Shown here in pieces: positions 44,571 through 55,479 of a stretch of 64,000 nucleotides of DNA. A model generated the notes under the pieces. It did not search any database. It saw only the letters and a program-made list of their open reading frames with translations, and was not told the origin of the DNA. The stretch covers positions 66,224,239 to 66,288,238 of the forward strand of contig OU744723.1 in NCBI GenBank assembly GCA_916613615.1, given 5' to 3'. This DNA comes from Steromphala cineraria (lineage: Eukaryota > Mollusca > Gastropoda > Trochida > Trochidae). Positions within the stretch are counted from its first letter, which is position 1. Each line of letters starts with the position of its first letter. Made by a program: the position numbers and the translations under genes.

Positions 44571-44984
44571 CTTAATGATAAAACAATTACAGGCACAACT
44601 AAACAAAATGATCATAATTCATTTTACATAGATTATACCCTATATCAGTCTTATCAGATGAAGATGCCATATTGCCATATGTCGTCTTTGTGATGTGAGG
44701 ACAAAGATAAGACAATGCAGCTCTTACGCATGTTAACCCTTACGATGCGGGGAGCGGTATATTTCCGTGCCAAATATAAACTGGCGCGCAAGCCCTCTAG
44801 GCGAAATCCGGAGTCCGGACTCTAACTTTCACGAGAAGGCAAAAATTTACTGCAAGCAGTTTTGGCGGCTCCCGGATTGCTCGTAATTATTTTCCGCGCC
44901 TCGCTAAACGCCGTTGTTTTATGAAAATTGGTTTAACTGGCGCAGACAGCGAGCCCCGTGAAAACATGTATTTTCTCTGTTGAA

Positions 44985-46620
44985 TTGTTGACAAAAAGCA
45001 GACAAAATGTGTTCTTTCGCGCTTGATATTTCACTAACCAAGTGGCGCGCTCTAACACATGATATATCGATGGAAAGAGAATAAAATTGTCTTCAATTTG
45101 GTGTATAATTTGTATATGCGCAGTTGCAAATAATTGTACTATAAAGGCCGTAAAAGGCCGCAAAAGCAGACAAAATGTGTTCTTTCGCGCTTGATATTTC
45201 ACTAACCAAGTGGCGCGCTCTACCACATGATATATCGATGGAAAGAGAATAAAATTGTCTTCAATTTGGTGTATAATTTGTATATGCGCAGTTTTCAAAT
45301 AATTGTACTAAAAAATATTTCAAAATGTGTTCTTTCGCGCTTGATATTTCACTAACCAAGTGGCGCGCTCTACCACATGATATATCGATGGAAAGAGAAT
45401 AAAATTGTCTTCAATTTGGTGTATAATTTGCATATGCGCAGTTTCAAATAATTGCACTATAAAGGCCGCAAAATGCCGCAAAAGGCCGCAAAAACAGCCA
45501 AAATGTGTTCTTTCGCGCTTGATATTTCACTAACCAAGTGGCGCGCTCTACCACATGATATATCGATGGAAAGAGAATAAAATTGTCTTCAATTTGGTGT
45601 ATAATTTGTATATGCGCAGTTGCAAATAATTGTACTATAAAGGCCGTAAAAGGCCGCAAAAGCAGACAAAATGTGTTCTTTCGCGCTTGATATTTCACTA
45701 ACCAAGTGGCGCGCTCTACCACATGATATATCGATGGAAAGAGAATAAAATTGTCTTCAATTTGGTGTATAATTTGTATATGCGCAGTTTTCAAATAATT
45801 GTACTAAAAAATATTTCAAAATGTGTTCTTTCGCGCTTGATATTTCACTAACCAAGTGGCGCGCTCTACCACATGATATATCGATGGAAAGAGAATAAAA
45901 TTGTCTTCAATTTGGTGTATAATTTGCATATGCGCAGCTTCAAATAATTGCACTATAAAGGCCACAAAAGGCCGCAAAAGGCCGCAAAAGCAGACAAAAT
46001 GTGTTGTTTCACGCTCGATATTTCACTAACCAAGTGGCGCGCTCTACCACATGATATATCGATGGAAAGAGAATAAAATTGTCTTCAATTTGGTGTATAA
46101 TTTGTATATGCGCAGTTGCAAATAATTGCACTATAAAGGCCGCAAAAAGCCGCAAAAGCAAACAAAATGTGTTCTTTCGCGCTCGATATTTCACTAACCA
46201 AGTGGCGCGCTCTACCACATGATATATCGATGGAAAGAGAATAAAATTGTCTTCAATTTGGTGTATAATTTGTATATGCGCAGTTGCAAATAATTGTACT
46301 AAAAATATTTAAAAGTTTTCGACTTTCGTGCATGATATTTCAATAACAAATTGGCGCGCTATAAAACATGATATATCGATGGAAAGAGAATAAAATTGTC
46401 TTCAATTTGGTGTATAATTTGTATATGCGCAGTTGCAAATAATTGTACTATGAAGGCCGCAAAAAAAAAGCTTTTGCGCTTGATATTTTACTAACCAAGT
46501 GGCGCGCTATAAAGCAAGATATATCGATGGAAAGAGAATAAAAGTGCCATCATTTTGGTATATGATATGTATATGCGCAAAGAGAAATAAAGATGCAAGA
46601 AGCCCCGCAAAATGTGTGTA
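44985..46620 (+). repeat. 5' subterminal array of element B
   Basis: Monomers as in element A, with two 496-bp higher-order units (unit spacing seen at 45298/45794). Inner, more diverged monomers at 46290-46620 include variants with GGCGCGCTATAAA in place of GGCGCGCTCTACC. It has one fewer full unit than element A. Confidence 0.9.
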
Positions 46621-48668
46621 GGTCTTTTTGACATAAAACATTTTTTCCGGTTTTTAGTCATGACGTAATGGGAAACTTGTCCCATTACCAAACTTACATG
46701 ATCGGGTTGCGATGACGTCAGAGGTTCCGAACCACTTCCGGGCATCGAAATTTTTTTCCGGGTCTCGGCATGAGGTAATGGGAACGTTTTCCCATGACGA
46801 AAGGGACGTCCGAGTGTTCTGACCACTTCCGGCCATCGGAAATTTTGTCCCGGGTCTCGCCATGATGTAATGGGAAAGTTGTCCCATGACCACATTCACA
46901 CTATCGGGTTTTGAGCACGATCGTGCTTTTGTTCTACTTTTCCGAGACCACCCGGCGGTATGGGCTTTTTTTGGGCCACTTTCACTCTCGGGTTATGACG
47001 AAGGCCGGAGATTTTGACCACTTCCGAGCTTCGCCGTGAGGTATGGACTTTTTTCCCATGAAAAATCGAGCGTACTCGGAGTTTTCTTTCGAGGATTTTC
47101 AATATTTTTAGTGCGGGCCTCGCCACGAGACATGGTACAAATTTACCCTTAGCCCCCAAAGCTAAAAACTGTCGAAGCGAAAGTTTGCTTCCAGTTCTGC
47201 CTAAAAAGTTATTACTCGGAAACAGAAATATTGTCATGATCGAGACGCTTTTTCCGACTGTAGTCGTTTTTGTGAGAAAAATTTCCCACTAAATTTCGGC
47301 TGCACTCGGGTTTTTTAGAACTGCGTGAACATTTTTGTTTGTGATGCCATTTGCTGAAACTGCACATGTCCAAACTTTGAGTGTCAATGTCTACCCTTTC
47401 ACGTCCCTGGAAGAAAGGAGAAGTTACTAATTATTGAAATATTTACATAAAACCGTTTTCGTCAATAACAAAATAAAAAAAATTTATTTGTGAAAAGTGA
47501 CTTATTGGAGAGGTGGAAAAGTCGGGGCTCTATCTGCGGTATAAATGTTGTTGACGCGAAGCAATCGGTTTTTGACTTATTCAACTTTTTCGGAGACCGA
47601 GAATTTTCTCCCGAGAGGGACGGAACGTTTGTGGGAATTTTTCCCATGAAAAATCGAGGGTGCTCGGAACATTCATTCGAGAATTTTCACTATTTCTAGT
47701 GCGGGCCTCGCCGCAAACCATGGGAAAAATTGACCCTTAGCACCCAAACTTTCAAAATCAATATCATGTTTAGTGAAATTCAAAAACTATTTTCGGTGTT
47801 ATTCCGAGGTCTGAAACATTTTCCTTATATGTCGGGCGAGGTCCTTCCATTCGAGAACAACCAATTTCATGGGCAACGTTGCCCAGTGCCTCGGATTTCA
47901 GAACACAAAGTCCGAGAGATTGCTTTCGCGCTTGATATTTCACTAACCAAGCGGCGCGCTCTAACACATGAGATATCGTTGGAAAGAGGATGAAATTGCC
48001 TTCATTTTGGCATATCATTTGTATGTCCGCCCATGCAAATAATTATACTATAAAGGCCGCAAAAGTATGTACTTTCGCGCTTGATATTTCACTAACCAAG
48101 CGGCGCGCTCTAACACACGATATATCGTTGGAAAGAGAATAAAAGTGCCATCATTTTGGTATATCATATGTATATGCGCAAAGAGAAATAAAGATGCAAG
48201 AAGCCCCGCAAAATGTGTTGATGTCCTTTTTTTGACATCGGCAATTTTGTTTGGGTTTCGCCGCGACGCTGCGGCGGTTAGGTCCGTGGAACCTATCAAA
48301 AGTTGCAAAACTTTTGTAATCCACAACTGACAATCAGAGCTTCCCTGACGTAGATGGTTGTTTCGTTCGCGACTCGCCAACTCGTCGCCTAGGAAGTCAG
48401 AAGAAAGCCCAGGTTTTCGACTTTTGGGGAGTCGTATGAATAAAAGAACCGGGGTTAGCCGGGACAGTCATGAAACGTCCAAATATGTGAATTTTACCAT
48501 TGCCTTTGGTGCCGTCGGCGCCGATGGTGTGATTGTTTCAAATACTTTGGAATGACGGCAAATGAATGTCCATGAGGCTCACACTGATTTTCTCTGTAAA
48601 ATGCTCCTGAGTTGTTCTTACTTGCACATGTCTAAATCTGTTTCAATCTATTACAGATGATATAGAAG
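46621..48668 (+). other. Leader of element B with dyad sites, non-coding
   Basis: Dyad sites ATGGGA..TCCCAT lie at about 46674-46693, 46785-46802 and 46870-46887. They are followed by GCGGGCCTCGCC-type degenerate repeats (46980-47720) and two 5' monomers (47925-48190). Small conserved frames at 47490-47993 and 48358-48555 are shared with element A only because the elements are near-identical. Confidence 0.55.
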
Positions 48669-50648
48669 ATGCCAAGATTTAGAGGAAGGAGACCGAGGAC
48701 TCGGAACTATGGGGGGCCGTATGCTTCAGACGACGAGTTCTCTTCCGAAGTCCATGCTGATGAAACTTCTGATATGGAAACTACTGATGATAGTGATGTG
48801 AATAGTGATAGTGATGGATTGGTATCGGACATGGACAGTGATCCAGACATAAGGAACATTGCAAGACGTATACTAGCTGCTACGGCGAGCGCAGCTTCTG
48901 CTGGTTCTTCCACTGACGAGTTCGTTGACTTGGATGATCAAGACAGTGACACCTCTGATACAGGGGAGGGGGATTTTGCGGCAAACTGGAAGGACGGGCC
49001 GAGGCCACGTGGACGTGTTGATCTGCCTTTTACGGGACAGACTGGGCTGGGACAGTTCAAAGAATTGCCTGAGCAACCAAAACCTATTGACTATTTCGAA
49101 ATGTTCTTACAAGAAGATGATTACGGATTAATGGCAACGGAAACCAATAGATACTTTCACCAAGAATGCGACGACGAGGTCCTCCCGCCCAAGTCAAGAA
49201 TGCGCCAGTGGAAGGATACGAATGCTGAGGAAATGAAAGTATTCGTAGCGATGACTATCGCCATGTCCTTAGTTGTACAGAGGAACTTTTCAGAGTATTG
49301 GTCGACTAGTGATGTTACCTCGACGCCTTTCTTCCCAAAGTGTATGCCTAGAGACAGGTTTTGGTTGTTGCTCACGTTTCTTCACTTATCTGATAACAGT
49401 ACAATGCCAGGACGAAACACACCACAGTTTTCCCCACTCAATAAACTTGGAATATTGTATAACCGCATCATACATCGGTTCTCAAGAGTTTATATACCGC
49501 ATCAACATATCTCAGTTGATGAGGGATTGGTGCCTTGGAAAGGCAACCTCAGCTTCAAGGTTTACAACCCTGACAAACCTAAGAAGTATGGCATCAAGGC
49601 TTACATGTTGTGTGACTCGCACAATGGATACGTCTGTAAATTCAAACTCTACACTGGAAGAACCAACGAAGTTTCTATTGGAGGGAAAACGTATGATTTG
49701 GTCATGGATTTGGTCAAAGATTACTCTCGGAAGGGATATCATGTTTACATGGACAATTTCTATTCATCTGTGACATTGTACATCAATCTGTGGAAGTGTG
49801 GTTTCGGTGCGACGGGGACTTTGCGAGGAAATAGGAGCGGAATCCCAGTCAAACTGAAGAGAAAAACGAAGAAACCAGAGAAAGGTTCTATGTTGCAGCA
49901 ACACAACAAAGAACTTCTGATCGTCAGGTATGAGGACAGAAAGTCAGTCTTGCTTATGTTCACTGTTGAGGACACGGAAGATGTCGAGTCGGGAAGGAAG
50001 AACAGGGTGACTGGAGAACCAATTACAAAACCTCGGATCGTTCATGAATACAACAAGTACATGGGTGGCGTCGACCGGGCCGGTCAGATGTTGTCGTACA
50101 CACCGTTCAAGATGAAAACTCTAAAGTGGTGGAAGCGTGTGTGGTTTCATATCCTCAACGTTGCTCTTTTGAATGCCTACGTTCTGTACAAAGAACTCTC
50201 CAAAGATAAAACACTAAAGACAAACAGAGAATTTAGAAAAGAAATAGTTCAACACATCATAACATTTGCCGACAGAGATAAGGTTGCATCTCTCGGCAGA
50301 CGTCCCCGGGGTCGGCGATGTACGACCGACGACAGTATTGTACGCCTGCATGGCCGTCACTTTCCTTCAAAGATCGAGCCTGTAGGAAGAAAGAAGAATT
50401 TGTCACGCACCTGTGTTGTATGTTCTAAAGCCAGACGTGAACTCTTGCGGCGTGGAGCGGCAGCTGCCAACCAGCCAGCAAGAAAGAAGAAAAGAGTAGG
50501 AAGAGAGTCTTGTTTCGAGTGTCTAGACTGCAATGTTGCTTTGTGTGTAGAACCATGTTTCCGCCTATACCACACATCACAAGATTTCTGTAAAGCCTAT
50601 ATCAGTATGATAGAGAGGGAAGAGGAAGATGGGGATGAAGATAATTGA
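48669..50648 (+). CDS. piggyBac-family transposase, intact (659 aa)
   Basis: It cuts and inserts the element at TTAA by a DDE/D RNase H-like mechanism. Residues 1-160 are acidic and Ser/Asp-rich (TSDMETTDDSDVNSDSD). The transposase domain follows. By motif match to piggyBac, the catalytic Asp residues are D284 (ISVDEGLVPWKG), D362 (YMDNFYSS) and D469 (YMGGVDRAGQM). The block YNPDKPKKYGIKAYMLCDS and the RxVWFHILNVALLNAYVLY helix are also typical. The C-terminus has a Cys/His-rich domain (CVVC...CFECLDCNVALCVEPC...H, ~585-640), which in piggyBac proteins binds the terminal repeats. A basic stretch PARKKKRVGRE could be a nuclear signal. Single exon, starting at the first ATG 18 nt after a TGATATAGAA context, with AATAAA 137 bp after the stop. 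All motifs are intact, so activity is plausible but unproven. Confidence 0.96.
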   Translation: MPRFRGRRPRTRNYGGPYASDDEFSSEVHADETSDMETTDDSDVNSDSDGLVSDMDSDPDIRNIARRILAATASAASAGSSTDEFVDLDDQDSDTSDTGEGDFAANWKDGPRPRGRVDLPFTGQTGLGQFKELPEQPKPIDYFEMFLQEDDYGLMATETNRYFHQECDDEVLPPKSRMRQWKDTNAEEMKVFVAMTIAMSLVVQRNFSEYWSTSDVTSTPFFPKCMPRDRFWLLLTFLHLSDNSTMPGRNTPQFSPLNKLGILYNRIIHRFSRVYIPHQHISVDEGLVPWKGNLSFKVYNPDKPKKYGIKAYMLCDSHNGYVCKFKLYTGRTNEVSIGGKTYDLVMDLVKDYSRKGYHVYMDNFYSSVTLYINLWKCGFGATGTLRGNRSGIPVKLKRKTKKPEKGSMLQQHNKELLIVRYEDRKSVLLMFTVEDTEDVESGRKNRVTGEPITKPRIVHEYNKYMGGVDRAGQMLSYTPFKMKTLKWWKRVWFHILNVALLNAYVLYKELSKDKTLKTNREFRKEIVQHIITFADRDKVASLGRRPRGRRCTTDDSIVRLHGRHFPSKIEPVGRKKNLSRTCVVCSKARRELLRRGAAAANQPARKKKRVGRESCFECLDCNVALCVEPCFRLYHTSQDFCKAYISMIEREEEDGDEDN

Positions 50649-50784
50649 AGAAAGAAAAAAGAAGTAGAAGTGTGGACTGAACTCTAGACCTTGTTAGGTT
50701 CTATAAAGCTGTTATTCGCACCTTTGAAGGTGATTATTGTTATACTTATATATTTGTTGATTATATTGTACAAGCATTTATAAA

Positions 50785-50790
50785 AATAAA
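50785..50790 (+). terminator. Poly(A) signal AATAAA of the piggyBac transposase
   Basis: AATAAA lies 137 bp after the stop, followed by a T-rich stretch (TTTTTCTTTTTTTATTT). Confidence 0.6.
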
Positions 50791-51029
50791 TTTTTCTTTT
50801 TTTATTTCGTAACAGAGACAGAGAAAGTCAATGTGAGCTGTCCGTGGAAGTTCAACTGAAGCCGCATCATGAACCCCCACCCCTTCTTTGGCACTATATA
50901 CAATTTTGGAAGGGGGTGGGGATCAAATCATTTACATGATTGTAAAGAGCGAAGAACGAGCTTCAGTCCAATGTGTCATTTGTAAATGCGCACGAAAAAC
51001 TAAAGAAACTGCAAGCTATCTGTCGGAAA

Positions 51030-52990
51030 TATCAAACCTTTTCTCAAAAATGATTGGGGTTACCCACCTTGCGGCATTCATATCTCACGGAACGTTTGAG
51101 ATAATTTCAAATTTTTTTCTCCATTTTGTAGAGGAGTAAATTGTCTTCATTTCAATGTATCATTTGTCTATGCGCGCACAATGATAAAGAAGCGGCAGCG
51201 ATGCACGGAATAAATGACATCGTCCACCCGCGCTACTTGCGCGCCGGCGTTCGCTAATTGAACTTGTATTTAACTCCCGCACCTTGTGGCACTCATATCT
51301 CACGAACCATTAGAGATATTTTTATAATTTTTATATCAACTTGTAGAGAAAAGAATTGTCTTCATTTCCATGTATCATATGTCTATGCGCGGACAGGAAT
51401 AAAGAAGCGGCAAGCGAAAGACAAGTGATCGTTCACACGCGCTACTTGCGCTCCGGCGTTCGCTAATTGAACTTGTGTTAACTCGCGCACCTTGCGGCAC
51501 TCATATCTCACGAACCATTAGAGATATTTTTATAATTTTTATATCAACTTGTAGAGAAAAGAATTGTCTTTTTTTCCATGTATCATATGTCTATGCGCGC
51601 AATGAAGAAGCGGTGCGCGCTCTACTTGCGCTCCGGCGTTCGCTAATTGAACTTGTATTTAACTCCCGCACCTTGCGGCACTCATATCTCACGAACCATT
51701 AGAGATATTTTTATAATTTTTATATCAACTTGTAGAGAAAAGAATTGTCTTTTTTTCCATGTATCATATGTCTATGCGCGCACAAAAATAAAGAAGCGGC
51801 AAGCGAAAGATAAGTGATCGTTCACACGCGCTACTTCCGCTCCGGCGTTCGCTAATTGAACTTGTATTTAACTCCCGCACCTTGTGGCACTCATATCTCA
51901 CGAACCATTAGAGATATTTTTATAATTTTTATATCAACTTGTAGAGAAAAGAATTGTCTTTTTTTCCATGTATCATATGTCTATGCGCGCAATGAAGAAG
52001 CGGTGCGCGCTCTACTTGCGCTCCGGCGTTCGCTAATTGAACTTGTATTTAACTCCCGCACCTTGCGGCACTCATATCTCACGAACCATTAGAGATATTT
52101 TTATAATTTTTATATCAACTTGTAGAGAAAAGAATTGTCTTTTTTTCCATGTATCATATGTCTATGCGCGCACAAAAATAAAGAAGCGGCAAGCGAAAGA
52201 TAAGTGATCGTTCACACGCGCTACTTCCGCTCCGGCGTTCGCTAATTGAACTTGTATTTAACTCCCGCACCTTGCGGCACTCATATCTCACGAACCATTA
52301 GAGATATTTTTATAATTTTTATATCAACTTGTAGAGAAAAGAATTGTCTTTTTTTCCATGTATCATATGTCTATGCGCGCACAAAAATAAAGAAGCGGCA
52401 AGCGAAAGATAAGTGATCGTTCACACGCGCTACTTCCGCTCCGGCGTTCGCTAATTGAACTTGTGTTAACTCGCGCACCTTGCGGCACTCATATCTCACG
52501 AACCATTAGAGATATTTTTATAATTTTTATATCAACTTGTAGAGAAAAGAATTGTCTTTTTTTCCATGTATCATATGTCTATGCGCGCAATGAAGAAGCG
52601 GTGCGCGCTCTACTTGCGCTCCGGCGTTCGCTAATTAAACTTGTATTTAACTCCCGCACCTTGCGGCACTCATATCTCACGAACCATTAGAGATATTTTT
52701 ATAATTTTTATATCAACTTGTAGAGAAAAGAATTGTCTTTTTTTCCATGTATCATATGTCTATGCGCGGACAGGAATAAAGAAGCGGCAAGCGAAAGATA
52801 AGTGATCGTTCACACGCGCTACTTGCGCGCCGGCGTTCGCTAATTGAACTTGTATTTAACTCGCGCATCTTGCGGCACTCATATCTCACGAACCATTAGA
52901 GATATTTTTATAATTTTTATATCAACTTGTAGATAAAAGAATTGTCTTTTTTTCCATGTATCATATGTCTATGCACGCACAAAAATAAAG
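51030..52990 (+). repeat. 3' subterminal array of element B
   Basis: One diverged monomer (51030-51240), then boundaries at 51260, 51469, 51649, 51858, 52039, 52248, 52457, 52637 and 52846. Spacings are 180-181 or 209 bp, made by two spacer types (CAATGAAGAAGCGG or CACAAAAATAAAGAAGCGGC plus ATAAGTGATCGTTCACACG). 75-83-codon frames recur with the repeat and are not genes. Confidence 0.92.
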
Positions 52991-53331
52991 AAGCGGCAAG
53001 CGGAATTAAAGACTTTCTTTTGATGACTGTGGGAAAAAAAATATGAGGCGCATCGTAATGTTTTTTTATATATTTATAAAGAGGCACAGTGTATCTAGAA
53101 GTCCATGTAAAAAGAATTATTCTGTGTGCATAAATAAACATTTTACAAGGCTCTAAATAAAAATCCGGGATCCGCGAAATAGATACACCAATTGTTGTAA
53201 AAGACCCGGGACTCGCTACATAAACATATTCAGTGGGCGGTGCAATCAGGATATAACGGTGGCTGGCACCGGACAAAACAATGTCGCCACGGGGGCTAGT
53301 TGAGCAAAAATATATAGCCGCATCGTAAGGG
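52991..53331 (+). other. Unique 3' end of element B with TIR
   Basis: About 340 bp, identical to 9680-10026 almost throughout. The last 90 bp are also present in the three MITEs. Confidence 0.85.
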
Positions 53332-53335
53332 TTAA

Positions 53336-53834
53336 GCATCCTCTTACACTTTAAGGACAATATTGTTTTGAAGATGTTTACATAAGTGTATGACTATCAT
53401 GAGAGCCAGTTCGATATGGTTGTTAAGGTAGTTTTGTTTTTAGTGCACCATCTCTCCTAATCGCTGAATGATAGTTGGTAACTCTGCAGCTATTTACCAA
53501 AAGCTATTTTTGAACTCAATACCAATATCATGCAATATATGTTTACACTTATAATTGAATAGATGAGAATAATTGGCCATGGCCATCACATAAATGTGCT
53601 GAGAGATTATACAAATATAAATAGACGAACATAATTGACCAGCATTTATACTACACTGAGGTCCAAAATGCCAAAACAAATATTGACCAATTTTGACTAT
53701 GAGGACCAGAATTTTGCTAAAATGTGTTTTATTAAAAAGCATATGGCTGTCACAACAAAGTCTATGAAACGCAGTAGTTCATGCGAGAACAGGCGAACGC
53801 CACGTGAAAAGCATGCAGCACGTGCGGGAAGTCT
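53336..53834. other. No gene seen
   Basis: Spacer between piggyBac B and DIRS E. A 94-codon plus frame at 53635-53919 runs across the DIRS junction and is not supported. Confidence 0.45.
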
Positions 53835-53837
53835 ATT

Positions 53838-53992
53838 ATTTAACATACTCTTCCGTATCCGACTCACAAAAGCCCTTAATTGCCTGTCAATTAACTCTCG
53901 ACCAGATTACACTGATTAAAAAACAACACTGGAGCTACCTGCCTTCCCGGCAACCCCACCATCACGTGACCCAATCATCATTCAAACTGTCG
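53838..53992 (+). repeat. DIRS E left terminal repeat
   Basis: ATTTAACATACTCTTCCGTA..., complementary to 56990-57117 (e.g. CTCGACCAGATTACACTGAT against ATCAGTGTAATCTGGTCGAG). Confidence 0.85.
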
Positions 53993-54317
53993 CTCAGAGG
54001 ACGATCGTGTTTTCTGAGCTCCTGGATTTCTTTTGCGGGTTCATTAAAGTTTCTCGCGTTTTGCTACTCCAGATTGTGCTTTGTTTTCTTGCTTGCTTCC
54101 TTTGGTAGTCTAAGGACACTGGGGGTTGTGTGTAGTCAGGAACTAGTAGACCTGTTTTTGCCTGGTGCGTGCTGACTGGCAGCACTTTGCTGTTGTCTCG
54201 CTCATCTGAGCTGACGGATTGGAATGTTGTAGGGTCCGATGCTCAAACGGTTCGTTCGCTCTGACCATCCGACGGGGGTTGTGACGGGAGCCCCGTCCCG
54301 GGCTTACCTCATAAGAT

Positions 54318-55430
54318 GAAATGGGTGACAGAGTGGCCGGACATCTCACTAAAGGAGGTCCAGGATTCTCCCTCCTCCGCCAAGGGTCCCTGTTCAGAGA
54401 CCTTCTGAGGAAGTGGACACGAGTCCGTCGCGGTTGGCTTTTCCACCTCATCGCCTGCTCGTCATGGTGGGTAAGGATTTTAACGCGGCAGTCTCCTCAG
54501 CATCTCCGGGCGGTCTGGTGCCCCAATTGGTTCTGTCGGACCGCCAGCAGACTTCCCACCCTGTGGCTGAGCCGCCCATCCCGCTTACCCCTCCGACGCT
54601 CCATGATGATATTCGGCGAGTCGCTGTACCATCCGTGCCTCACCGGGTGTCCGACGGGCACCCAGTGCACCTCGACAAGGAGGAGCGGTCGATACTGGGG
54701 ACAGTGAACTCGGTCCCTCACGCGTGTAAGGCTATGACCGTGTTCGCCAGGGAGGCAGGGATTAAGGAAGGGGCTCACTGGACCTCTCCCGCTCTACCTG
54801 TGGCAGCAGATCATGGGCTTGCTCACATTCGCCCAGGATCTAACAGAGAGAGGTCGTTTACAGCTGAGGCCACTCCAGATCTTCCTGAACAGTCACAGTG
54901 AACAGTCACATCGTGGCTCACCTAGCTTGGTGGAGAGAGGAAGAGAATGTATTCAGAGGCGTTCCGCTTTGTCTCTTCGTGGATGCGTCCACGCAGGGCT
55001 GGGGAGCCCATCTGGGGACGAGTCAGACGTCTTGAATCTGGTCCCCCGAGCAGCGCGAGAGGCACATCAATGCCTTGGAGGTGGATGCAATCAAGCTAGC
55101 CGTCTGCCGTTGGTCCAGCCAGCTGTCGGGACAGGTGGTACTGATACACACGGACAGCTCGACAGCCGCCCGGGCAATCAACAAACAGAGGTCAACCAGG
55201 GCAGACACCATTCTCCGGCTGGTGATGGAGCTCTTTCGTCTGACAGACAGTATGGGCATGGTAGTGAGGGCTGTGCACATTCCAGGGGTAAAGAACGTGC
55301 TGGCGGACGCTCTGTCAAGGCCGGACAGCCCCCCTCCCGTCAACGGAGTGGATGCTTCTCTCCCGAGTGTTTCATCAGTTGTGTCGACACTTCGGGAGGC
55401 CTCACATAGACCTGTTTGCGACACGGTTTA
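54318..55430 (+). pseudogene. DIRS E gag-like and RNase H pseudogene, RT core deleted
   Basis: A gag-like frame (54413-54780) ends in CKAMTVFAREAGIKEGAHW. Directly after it comes MGLLTFAQDLTERGRLQLRP (54813-54872), which normally follows the RT, so the whole polymerase palm (motifs A-C) is gone. RNase H follows after frame changes: AHLAWWREEENVFRGVPL, LFVDASTQGWGAHLG (54975-55020), INALEVDAIKLAV (55065-55105), VLIHTDSSTAARAINKQ (55138-55190), VHIPGVKNVLADALSR (55275-55322). All four acidic active-site residues (D, E, D, D) are present. A linker HIDLFATRFNYQLPTYVSP (55405-55462) joins it to the recombinase. Confidence 0.82.
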
Positions 55431-55479
55431 ATTACCAGCTGCCCACTTATGTTTCTCCCGTTCCTGGCCCGGGAGCGTG

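Larger units (their letters stand above)
44737..53331 (+). mobile_element. Complete 8.6-kb piggyBac element B
   Basis: Flanked by TTAA at 44733-44736 and 53332-53335, with perfect 14-bp TIRs CCCTTACGATGCGG (44737-44750) and CCGCATCGTAAGGG (53318-53331). In order: unique 5' end, 5' repeat array, leader with dyad sites, intact transposase, 3' UTR with AATAAA at 50785-50790, 3' repeat array, and unique 3' end. At 8595 bp it is far larger than the canonical piggyBac (about 2.5 kb), and most of the excess is tandem repeat. No other gene was recognised inside it. Near identity with element A suggests recent transposition. Confidence 0.95.

Noticed and set aside
44733..53335. Large region as a cargo-carrying transposon with extra genes
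   Set aside because: No frame other than the transposase shows a domain; the extra length is repeats and leader.
53635..53919. 94-codon protein before DIRS E
   Set aside because: It crosses the DIRS left junction at 53838 and so mixes host and element sequence.
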